This document shows, piece after piece, positions 1 to 10,618 of a stretch of DNA of 21,383 bases; position 1 is the stretch's first letter; every line of letters begins with the position of its first letter. Source of the DNA: Baffinella frigidus (taxonomy: Eukaryota; Cryptophyceae; Cryptomonadales; Baffinellaceae); the NCBI GenBank assembly GCA_026770585.1, contig MU646358.1:978236-999618 (forward strand), written 5' to 3'. The notes beneath the pieces were generated by a model. The model saw only the letters and a list, made by a program, of their open reading frames with translations. It did not search any database and had not been told where the DNA came from. The translations under genes were made by a program, and so were the position numbers.

Positions 1-9
1 GTCATAGCA

Positions 10-150
10 GGCGCCTCATTCTGCGCGGGTTCAGTGCCGTCTCTTCAGACAACTCGTTCCTACCCCACCCATCCCCACAACCCTTTCGGGGTACCCTGGC
101 GGGAGCGGAATGAGGCGCCTCATTCTGCGCGGGTTCAGTGCCGCCTCTAC
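10..150. repeat. Direct repeat of about 38 bp, two copies
   Basis: Positions 13-50 and 114-151 share GCGCCTCATTCTGCGCGG and the following GTTCAGTGCCG with few changes. The second copy is preceded by an ATG at 110-112 that opens a 38-codon frame, which could be an exon start, but nothing confirms it. It resembles the partial exon copies seen elsewhere in the window. Confidence 0.6.
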
Positions 151-347
151 TGACAGTTCGATTCTTCGGGTCGCGCCTCTCTCGAAGGAGGCTCGACCCT
201 CCAGTCCCGGACAGAGAGATTCATAATTCATTGCCAAACAACCAGCGTCAGCGCCGCACATGCTCGACGCATTGTGCCACTACTGTACCCCGTGTCGGCC
301 GCTCATACGAGCATTTTCCGGATGGATTCTAACTCCACCTCCTACAG

Positions 348-385
348 TCCCGGACACGCGCTTTGGAAGCTCCAACACCCCGGGC
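348..385 (+). CDS. Possible upstream micro-exon
   Basis: A pyrimidine-rich stretch ends in CCTACAG at 347, followed by an open stretch reading P-D-T-R-F-G-S-S-N-T-P-G, then a GT donor at 386. Its end phase (0) fits the exon at 1178. The start TCCCGGACA is also found after CCTCCAG at 204-212, and its end CCAACACCCCGGGCGT recurs at 429-444, so it shows the same edge duplication as better-supported exons. CCCGAAA-type heptamers begin just after the donor. It is short and weakly supported. Confidence 0.3.
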
Positions 386-567
386 GTCGGGTTTCGAGTT
401 CCCGAAACCCGAAACCCGAAATGTGTCCAACACCCCGGGCGTGTTGCGAACCTCAAACTCAAGCTACCATAGATATTTGAAATTCGCCTAGTAACGGAGA
501 AGCTCTCGTCTTTGAGAGCGGGTTCCCGAGTGCTCAATCACCCCATCCCGGGGGCGTTGCGAACCTC

Positions 568-648
568 CGAAGTTGACTTACCGACTTCGTTTCCAAAGAT
601 CGATATGTACCAGGGAGCTGCCCCGATGGGGCAACTTCTCCATACAGG
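568..648. repeat. Dispersed repeat, second copy at 4018-4102
   Basis: About 80 bp beginning near GAAGTTGACTTACCGA and ending near GGCAACTTCTCCATACA is shared between 568-648 and 4018-4102 with moderate divergence. No terminal inverted repeats or reading frame are evident. Elsewhere in 1-1177 I see only short repeats and the items listed separately. Confidence 0.65.
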
Positions 649-805
649 CTTTCTAGGTCTCCCTGAGTCAATGTGGTCTCCTGGAAATGAGGAGACCGGA
701 AGTTGATTGCCCGGTTCTGCGGTACAAATCCGTCGAATGTTGTTGTGAAAACGATCAGTCAACCCGACCTAGGCAGAGCTAGAACCTCCCCCCCCTGCCT
801 CGCAG

Positions 806-864
806 TTGCTTGCGGCGCCCATCGACAAAGGGGTGTGGCCGCGACACCCTTGTTCCAACCTTGC
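806..864 (+). pseudogene. Degenerate copy of the 1178-1273 exon with its acceptor
   Basis: CGCAG at 801-805 precedes a stretch matching the first 60 or so bases of the exon at 1178, including GCCCATCGACAAAG. About eight bases (GCGTGGTT in the exon) are missing and the frame is broken, so this copy is not usable as coding sequence. Confidence 0.65.
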
Positions 865-1177
865 AACTTCCACCCTGAAGATAGCACTATCCGACGTGGT
901 TTGAAGGTGGAGAGGCAACTTCCTCCCCACCAAACGCCAACCATCTCTCAACTTGCAATCACGTCTCATGCTATCTCACTCATGCTATCTCACAGGTGCA
1001 ACTTGCCATCTTCGCCTCGACATAGCCCTGGGCCTTACCACAAAAAACCCTGCCTCCTGGCGACCCGTGATCCAAAATTCTATGTTCGCCCCTTCCCTGT
1101 GGGCCTGAGGCGGTGGAGGTGGGGGCGTGCGACCCCCCCTTGGGTTGAGTAATCTAAAAGTCTACGGGTCTTACCAG

Positions 1178-1273
1178 GTGCTAGCGGCACCCATCGACAA
1201 AGAGGAGTGGGCGTGGTTCCGCGACAACCTCCTCTCAACCTTCGTGTGGTTTGCCCCGTCGTCGTCTGTCCAG
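1178..1273 (+). CDS. Micro-exon (32 codons)
   Basis: The acceptor CTTACCAG ends at 1177 and the donor CAG|GTCCCT starts at 1274. The phase is 0 at both ends. The peptide includes A-A-P-I-D-K-E-E-W-A-W-F-R-D-N-L-L, which looks like real protein with aromatic and charged spacing unlike the repeat translations next to it. No family is recognised for this segment. A degenerate acceptor-bearing copy lies at 806-864. A CCCGAAA-rich array starts within about 10 bases of the donor. Confidence 0.6.
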
Positions 1274-4200
1274 GTCCCTGACCCGAACACCGAAACTCGA
1301 AACCCGAAACCCGAAAACCGAAACCTGAAAGCCGAAAGCCGGAAGCCGAAAACCGAAAACCGAAACCCGAAACCCGAAACCCGAAGCCCGAAGCCCGAAA
1401 CCCTGAACCCTGAACCCTGAACCCTACACCCGAAACCCTCAACCCTCAACCCTCAACCCTTAACCCTCAACCCTCAACCCCAAACCCCAAACTCTAACCG
1501 GCCCAACTTATCCCCCCCCCTCCCCGCACCACTTGATTCGGAAGCGCCGTGGTACCCACACGGTGGGCTACGAGGGTTTCGTTGACCCCAGATTCTGGGG
1601 GGTAACGTGACCAAAATTACACCAGAAAAGCCTTAAAGTTAATTGACTCGAGGCAAGTTGACTTTTGATGAAAGGTCCGTAGTCCACCGCGTGGATCCCT
1701 CCAGAGATCGATCGGCCCCCCAGAAATGAAACTGGTTGCCCTGGGATGCAGGGTACCTTCGTGTACGAGACGCTCCTCCAGATCGCTGAGGTCTCTCCCC
1801 ACGCACCCAACGCCATGATCGATTCGTGCTGCTGATAGAGAGGGACCCCGCATGGTCCCAACGAACCCGAAAGGCATGAATGCGTTTCGGGTTCGTTGGG
1901 ACTTCAAAACCGGTTTTCCGGTTTTGAAAAGGGACTTATAGGACGTGACAAGGATTTTAAATAGTACCAAGAGGCGCAATTCTGGTACTCAGCAGCTTTC
2001 ATCCGAGCTCAAGGGGGGTCCACCAGTTCTTTCCTGTATTTCCCTTCAGGAAAAAAACGGCGAGAGCTTGCTGGTGGCACAGGAGGATCTGGGGGTGGAA
2101 CTCTGTTGAAAGAAAATCAAGAAGCGTGCTCCGCAGCAGCAAGTAGACTGATGAGAGCTTGCCTCACTTAGCAGCGGCCAAGGTCCTGTTCTCCTCAAAA
2201 GCATGGCGAAATTCCGGTTGGAATCCAGGGCAATGAACAAGATTCTAGTACACATATTTTAGATGGACTGTATCCGTGAAGCCCCCGGTGGTTGCTACGT
2301 GGACGGCGCACCACCTCTCGATTCACCATAACCTGTTCGTACCACACAGGCGGAGCTGGGGCAAACCCCAAACCCGAACCCCTTAACACAGGAGGAGTTG
2401 GGGCGGCTGGCGCTAATTGCAGACGCCCTTCAGTTCCAGGAACTCCAAGGTCTGGCTCTGCCTCACTCGGGTTCACCGGCTTTTCTCAACTTGAGATGCT
2501 GGCTTCGTGGTAGAAATCCGTCAACCTTTGAGCGAATTTGAGTCCGGGCCCAGCAAATTGTTGGGTCCCAATAGGCTAAGACAGAGCTAGACGGTCTGTG
2601 CAGTGTCCGCTTTGCACAGCGTATGAAGCTTCACGGAGACATCATCCATCTAATTTCGGAACAAGACAGATTCTGTCCCGCTATCTTAGGCTTCCGACGC
2701 CGAAAATAAGGGTGCATATGCTCTTTTCGGCATACAATGATGCTATCTTACGCCTTTTTATGTGGACAGATTTTGGTATGTTGCGAGATGAGATCTCACG
2801 GGATCTGACAACGACTGTGTACTGCTGCCCAGGCCGCACCAGTGCGCCCGTCAGGTCGAGCTCAATGAAACTGAAGGTAGCTTCGGGACACGCCGAAGCG
2901 GAGACATCATCTATCGCACGGGATCTCACAAAGACTGTGTACTGCTGCCCAGGCCGCACTGCAACTGACGCTAGCTTCGGTAGAGCGTTTGCGGTAATTG
3001 TTGTCCGTTTTGGACGTACGGTTTTCCGGTTTTCCGGTTTTGAAAGGGACTTCTAGGACGTGACAAGTATTTTAAACAGTACCAGAATTGCGCCTCTTGG
3101 TACTATTTAAAATCCTTGTCACGTCCTATAAGTCCCTTTTCAAAACCGGAAAACCGGGAAACCGTACGTCCAAAACGGACAACAATTACCGCAAACGCTC
3201 TGCACGCGTGCGGCAGGCATCCAGTCCGTGCTGCTTCTCCCGGGTGGTACCGCTGATACATAGGTTACACTTTGACAGTCGCGCCCGCCAGCCCCTGGAG
3301 GGCTGCCGGGCGCCCTGCTGCAGCATACCATACATTCTGATACGAGTGATAGCGAGCCCGCATCGCGTTAGCCTGCGTCGCTCTGCCCTCACAACGACTT
3401 CATCTCTCAACGATGCTGCACCCCCGCGCGCGCATTGAAATGATCAATACATTCATTTTCTCGCTTATTTGCGGATTTTCTGGTTTATTTACTAATTCTC
3501 TGGTTTATTTACTGATTTTTTGGTTTATTTACTGAGGTTTATTTACTGAGCGTGCGGCAGGCATCGAGAGCGTGGTGCTTCTCCCGGGTGGAGAGGCCGA
3601 GTGTCGGCAGGACCACCGCAGGTCCCCCCTAGCCCTGCCTCACTCGGGTTGACCGATGATTCTCAAGCTGACATGCTTGGGTTGGCGGTGCGAATCCGTC
3701 ATCTTTGGGGCGGGAAAGAGCCCGGGATCACCTCACTCGCTCTTATCTCAGAAAACGAGTTCTAAAACTCGTTTTCTGAGATAAGGGCGGGAAAGTGCCC
3801 GGGATCACCTGACTCCCTCGCGGGTTCATCTCCACAAAAGTATCTATTAATTGCTTTTGGCGCAACGAAATTTACTACACAAATGCTCTACTATTACTTG
3901 TATAAGCAAATCGTGTAGTAATTTTCGTTGCCAGAAAGCAATTAATTAATACTTGTATGGAGATTAGGCGAGGCCGAGTGTCGTCAGGACCACCGCAGAT
4001 CCCGGCCCCCGAACCAAGACTCTGAAGTTGACTTACCGAGTTTGTTTCCAAATGTTGATTTGAACCAGGGAGTTGCCCTGATCTGGCAACTTCTCCATAC
4101 AAATCCCTCTTCAGTGTCCCAAGGACACTGCAGCCATACATATGCATGGCTCTCACCACACGGTGGGCTTCGAGGGTTTCGGGACCCCTAGATTTAGCGG

Positions 4201-5619
4201 TAACGTGACCAAATTTGCATTAGAAAATCTTTAAAGTCAACAGCCCAACAGGGTAAGTTGACTTTTGATGAAAGGTCCGTAGTCCACCGTGTGGAGAGTG
4301 GCGTGCAACGCCTGTCTTCCTTACAGATTATTCCGTTACCTGAAAACCACACCACATCGAGACTATTCCTCGATGTGGTGTGGTTTTCAGGTTTGGCTTC
4401 ATTACCTGAACACCACACCACATCGAGGCGTGAGCATATGTTCCATTTTGATAGGAGCGATAGTGACTGTCAAAGTGAATCCTATACATCGCACTCCGCA
4501 CCCGCACACGAACCGGGATACGTCATTTTAAATTCGTGTCTTCATTTCGGAGAAATATTTCAAATCTGGGATTGTTTTTGATAATTCCGATCAATCTTGC
4601 CAAATTTCGCCCTTTTATATAAAACAACGCAACGTTTCCGTAGACATAAATAGTGTCTTCGCAGCCCTCTTTGCCTCCGGGTGCGGAAATCAAACCGAAC
4701 GCAGAGCCTGCGTTCGGTTGCAGATGAGTGCCTCTCACGAGTGGATTGGCAGGGTCGGAAACGCGGTGAGCGGGGAAGCGATTTGATTCGCTTCAGGGCC
4801 CAGAAAGCCATCCAGGACTGAACGGTTCCGTGACGAACTTGGGGGCAGGGTTGGGAACGCGGCGGCGATCAAGCCGCAGCTGCTCCAGACGCCCGACAAC
4901 CGCGAGTTCTACGGTCGACGCCCCTGTCTGCCTAAGTAGAATCAGAGCCTAACACACAAGTGTATCTTAGTCGCACGGTTGTACTAGGCTTCCTGCTCTA
5001 ACTGCATTTTATGGCGAGTCCAGTTGTACGCAGGCAGTGCTAGGAGTTGGCCGAATTCTCCCTCTGCCGCCCAATGAACACCCCGGGCCGCGAAACCCGG
5101 TGGGAATCCCTCTGATCAAATGATCAAATCGTATCTGGCGAGAGATCGCCGACAATCCGCTTGGAATATCCCGGAGATCCCAGCTCGTTAGTTAACCTTA
5201 CACACCAAGCCTGGGGCGCTGAACAGCGCCCATAGGGGGGTTCCTAAGGACAAGGTGTGGGGATGCTGCCTCTTGTAAAACGTCTCAGCCCTGCAACGGG
5301 ATCCCCAGTGGGGATCCCGCCGACTGTTGCGACCTGGACCTTGAACCCTAAACCCTAAAACCCTCAACCCTCAACCCCCAACCCTCAACCCTAACCCCCA
5401 ACCCCGCAGACCTGAACGTGTACCTGAAGCAACTGCGGTGCATGGGGCGCGTTGGGCACCACCCACTGGTGGTTAGTGGTGTGGCTAACACTAGTTGGGG
5501 TCCTTCTTTTGCTGCGCAGATCTGAACGTGTACCTGAACCTTCAGATACCTCAACCCTCAACCCTCAACCCTACACCCTACACCCGTCACCCTTCACCCT
5601 CAACTCTCAACCCTGAACC

Positions 5620-5651
<32 letters not shown>

Positions 5652-8600
5652 ACGCTATCCCCGCAGATCTGAACGTGTACCTGAACCAGCTGCGGTGCAT
5701 CGCCAACCTCGTCGATCCTCCGTTCCAGGCGAGACTCCTTTCCTTCCATCCACTCGGTGGGCTACGAGGGTTTCGTTGACCCCGGATTCCGGGGTGATAC
5801 GTGACCAATTTGCATCAGAAAAATCCTCAAAGTTAATTGTCTTCAGGTGAGTTGACGTTTGATGAAAGGTTCGTAGTCCACCGTGTGGATAAGGTAACGT
5901 CCTGAAAATCGGGTAGTTAGGCCTACGGTATTGCCTACGGTAGTCCGTAGGGCCCCTAGGACCTAATTTTGTTAGGAGGGACCTTTATCCGGGGAAACCT
6001 ATGTTTCCTTCATTTGATGGCCCCGTGTGGGAGTACTAAAAAAGTCCTGAGAGTAATATAGAAGTAGTATATAACACTCTCTACTTGTGGACCACGCATT
6101 ACTAGGCTGAGAGTAGTATCAAAGTAGATAGAGTATATCCCTTAAGTGGCGAGTAGGCGCATACGCCCTACGGTAGGGCCCTAGGACCTGCCTAGGGCGA
6201 GTTAGGGCGATTAATCACCCGTCCGCCACTTAAGGGATAGGAAGAAGACGAAGAAAGCTGCGGTGGATCGCCACTATCGTCGATCCTCCGTTCCAGGCGA
6301 GACTCCTTCATCTTCTTCTTCTTCATCATCATCTTCCTCTGAGAGTGATATAGATCATCTTCCTCTGAGAGAAATACAGTTGATGCCGGCTCGTCGATCC
6401 TCCGTTCCAGGCGAGAGTCCTTCCTTCTTCGATGCATAATATACAAGTCCAGTTCACACGCACGACACCTCTTGAAATCAGTCGCTTTACACGCACCAGC
6501 CCTGGGAGGTGGCTCAAATATTGGGCTGAAACATTTTCGATTTGCCTTGCCGGAGGGTCGAATTCGACCCCGCTGTGTTAACCATTGCCCTATTTTCGGT
6601 ACAAAATCAACTTTTGGGATTTCCGTTTCAAAGCACAATTTGTGTCACCTCTGAGGGCTAGTGGACACCAGCGCTGTCAGTGGCGTTGCGAATGAAGCGG
6701 TTTGCACAGCAGTCGCGCGCTGACTTAGGCATCCCCTGCGGGTGTCGCTACGCGACTGCAAAGCGAAGCGAAGCAGTCACGGGACCTCTTCTAACAAGTC
6801 CTCTTCTCACACCTCGTTGCCCTGTCGGATGCAACTCACTCTTTCACTCTCTCTCTCTCTCTCTCTCTCTCGCTCTCTCTCTCGCTCTCTCTCCCGCTCA
6901 ATCTGCCACTGTCTCTCGCAGAGGACGCTCCGGCAAGTGTTTGAGCCACTTGGGTCCAACGTCACCTTCCAGTCCGGTGAGCCTTCCCACACAGAGGGCT
7001 ACCAAGGGAATTTCGGGCGCCGAGTGCCCAAGTTTCCGTTACCTTGTCCTTAGGAACCCCCCTATGTCCCTACCGGTTGCCTACCGTAGGGTCCTAGGTC
7101 TTATCACTTAGGGGTGATTCAAAATCCCTTCGAAGTCCGCTGTGTGGTTCTTCTTTTTCTTCTTCTTCTGAGTTACTCTCAAAAAAAGTCCTAGATAGGC
7201 CCTTTAGCCTTGAGTTGAGTGATACAATAGTCTACGAGCCTTAATAACGAGCCCGCTTCGGCGCCCCCAACCCTCTGAGGAGGGTGAGAGGGGGGATCAC
7301 GTGTTCCGGGGATGTTGTCCCGTCCAGGATGACCGGAGTCACTTTCGGGGGATACAGTCCCGTGTAGGATGACCGGAGTGATTTTTGGGGGATACAGTCC
7401 CGTGTAGCATGACCCATGTGACACCAAGCACCTTGGCGAGGCTGCAACCCGAGGCTGACCGTGGCCTTTTCGTACATGTTACATGTGCCTTTTCGTACAC
7501 GTGGCCTTTTCGTACATGACGCTCGCGTCCAAGTTTGTACGAGAGTTGGTCACGTTGCCGACCGAATCCACACAGCGGGCTACCAACAGATTCTTGCTGG
7601 CTGAGAATCGGTTATAATATCCGTAGGAACGACCCTGTGTCCCTACGGATGATCTACCGTAGGGTCCTAGGATGATTCACTTATGAGGTACTCACGAAAT
7701 TCCTTTGTATTTGGCTGTGTGGCTTGGGCGCCCTGCGTGCTGCAGTTCACTTGATTCAGCCCCCTTCCCTCCGAAGAGGACTAGCTGTCGAGCGACTTTG
7801 GCACGAAATCAAAAGCCAGAGCCGGAAATCCGGTCCCCAAATCCGTTACCTCATCCGTAGGAACCCCCCTATGTTCCTACGGTGTTGAATCCGTAGGGCC
7901 TATGGATTACGTTTAGATGGACTGTTTTTTTTTTTGGAATTTTGCTGGTTCAGCCCACGCCCTCCGAAGAGGAGTACTTTCGTCGTTTTGGCCTGACGGA
8001 TTTGTGCTAGCTGTCGCCGATTTCTGGCGACCCAGGGTACAAACCAGAGGGTTGGCCAAACTATATCAACACACTCTCCAGAATTCGGCGAGAATTCTAC
8101 GAATCGGGGTTTGGCCAAAATGGTCAAACCATATTGTTGCTGTTTTCTCCGACGGGTGAGTGGCCATTTTTTTCTGTTTTCGTTGGGTGAGTGGGCTTAT
8201 CCGGGAACAAGTATTTTTCTTTTAAAAGCTGGCAATGAAAATTACTACACAACTGGTCACGTCCGAAGCAATTGTGTGGTAATTTTCGTACGGATTTTTT
8301 AAAAGAAAAATACCTGTTCCCGGATAAGGGCTGAGCGCTGGGCCCCGTGGCATGGCGAGGATCGTACCAGCCGGGGGTTTGCCAAAACGATCAAGACCTT
8401 TTTTGGTTTTGGACCTATGGGCAGGGCGCAAATTCTACGAACCGGGGTTTGACCACAATGGTAAAAAAAACACTATTTTCTTCGACGCTGGATGGGTGGG
8501 CTGAGCGGTGGGCCCCTCTTGCCACCAGGGCCGCTGAAGAACGTGGTGCGGTCCCGCGCGAAAGCCCAGGCACGCCCCCTGCCCCGCCCTCTTGCGAAAC

Positions 8601-10573
8601 AAAACTTCTGGATTTGACCAGCTAATCCAGAAACTTTTGGATTTGACCAGCAAATCCAGAAATGTTATCCCGGAATAGTATTATAGTGCTGAACCCCCCC
8701 AAACCCCAATGCAGTCTGACTACGGTGAGTGCCAGTGGCCGACGAGCGCCCACCTCATCGACCTCATCAGGTCTCACCCCTCAATCCTGACCCCCCAACC
8801 CTGACCCCTAAACCCTGATCCCTGACCCCTAAACCCTGATCCCTGAGCCCTGGACCCTGGACCCTGGACCCACGCTTTAAGACAGAAGCTTTGTGATTCC
8901 AGAGTCGCCACCCTCTACCCCCCCCCCCCACGGTACGCATGCGTAGGAGGCACAGCACGTGGAGATAGGTTTCTTGGAGACAGTTTTTTTTGGAGACAGG
9001 TTTTGTGCGCAGGAGCGCTGCGTTTAGCGTTTTTGAGTATTTGAAGAGGTTTGAGCATAAATGCCCTACGGTTGGCTGAGCCAGACAGGTTATGGGTTTG
9101 CAGGTGTTCGGTGACGTTCCAGACAGCTGCGGAGCTGGCGGAGGGGCTCTCGCTCCTGCAGGTGCTTTTGTACACCAGAGAGAGAGGGAGGGAGGGAGGG
9201 AGAGAGAGAGAGAGACACCAGAGAGAGAGGGAGGGAGAGAGAGAGAGAGAGACCAGAGAGAGAGGGAGGGAGGGAGAGGGAGGGAGAGAGAGACACCAGA
9301 GAGAGCCTTGCTCTAGCGGTGTTCTCCGAGTAGACCGAAGCAGCCATGTTGAGAGGTTAGGGGCGGATCTCCTAACGAGGGCTTTCCCAGTAGGCAGCGG
9401 GGGGGCAGGGGACGGCGGACAAAGAGATTCCTTGCTCTAGCGGTGTTCTCTCGGATAAGAATTTATTAAAAGGATTAAGAGAAAACCTCAACTGCAACCA
9501 TTTAAGAAGATACGGGAAGTTACTATAACCACTTAAGAAGATAAGGGAAGTTACTATAACCATTCAAGAAGATCTGATTTTTCCTCGTAATCTTTTTAGT
9601 AAATTCTTTTCTCAGTGCGACTGAGAGAGATCCGAGTAGACCGGAGCAGCCGTGTCGAGAGGTCAGGCACGGGTCTCCTTAGGAGACCCCAGCTTTGCTT
9701 TGAGAGAGGGCTTTGCCTTTCCTTTCCGTCCCTGACTCATCTCCTGACGAGGGCGTTCCCTGCAGGCTCAAAAACCCCGCTTCCGTTTCAAGTTAAGTTT
9801 CAGCAGCAGGGTGCAACCACGCAACCCCTGTTCTTCCACTGAAGAGGGCTTTCCCTGGCGGCGGCGGGGACACCCTACACCCTACACCCTACACCCTACA
9901 CCCTACACCCTACACCCTACACCCTACACCCTGCACCCTACGCCCTGCACCCTACACCCTACACCCTACACCCTACGCCCTACACCCTACACCCTACACC
10001 TTCGGCTTTCCCTGCAGGCCGCCGCGGGGGGGCAGGGGGCGGCGGACGAATAACTTTAGAGGCGGCTTTAGAGTTGTTGGTGTTCAGCCTTCCTGGTTTT
10101 AGCGGTGTTGGTGTTCTCCTAGTAGACCGGAACAGCCATGTTCAGAAGTCAGAGACAGGTCTCCTAACGAGGGCGTTCCCTTTCCTTTCCGTCCCACTTA
10201 GCAGCCGCCGAGGGCTTCATGGATACAGTCCATGAAACGATTTGTAGTAGAATCTTATCCATTGCCCTCTAACCTAACCGGAATTTCACCTTGAATTCAA
10301 GGCGAAAAGATCCTCGGACGCTGCTAAGTGGCCTGATCTATCTCCTAACGAAGGCGATCCCTGCAGGCTGCCGCGGGGGGGCAGGGGACAGCGGATGATA
10401 TGAATGGGGGGAGCTTTGAGATCGCCCGGGTCAAGAATGGGTTCGCCGCCGGGAAGGGAGGGTGCGCGTCTAAACCCTAAACCCTAAACCCCAGACCCTG
10501 AATGCGAAACCCGAAACCCGAAACCGAAACCCTAACCCCGAAATCTATGCACACACACGCACACACGCGCACG

Positions 10574-10618
<45 letters not shown>

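Larger units (their letters stand above)
9306..10366. repeat. Threefold duplicated intron segment ending at the 10367 acceptor
   Basis: A unit running GCTCTAGCGGTGTTCTC, GAGTAGACCG-A-GCAGCC, GGTCTCCTAACGAGGGCGTT, CCCTGCAG occurs at 9308-9425, 9434-9780 and 10095-10366, with different insertions in the second and third copies. Only the third ends in the complete exon. Confidence 0.8.

Noticed and set aside
1080-1449. Minus-strand ORFs rich in GFRVSGFG
   Set aside because: They are heptamer-array translations with no protein-like composition outside the repeat.
2598-3056. 152-residue plus-strand ORF
   Set aside because: It covers a duplicated 42-bp segment and one arm of a foldback; the repeated T-V-Y-C-C-P-G-R-T peptide is explained by the duplication.
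3680-3700. tRNA-like B box (GGTGCGAATCC)
   Set aside because: No matching A box or cloverleaf stems were found; the sequence belongs to a dispersed repeat.
4613-4623. TATATAAA-like TATA box and ATG at 4724 as a possible separate gene start
   Set aside because: The frame from 4724 stops at 4784, and the in-frame exon ending at 4913 joins better to upstream exons. I kept this only as an uncertainty about that exon's 5' edge.
9877-10003. CRISPR-like array
   Set aside because: The repeats are contiguous 7-mers without spacers in a eukaryotic intron.
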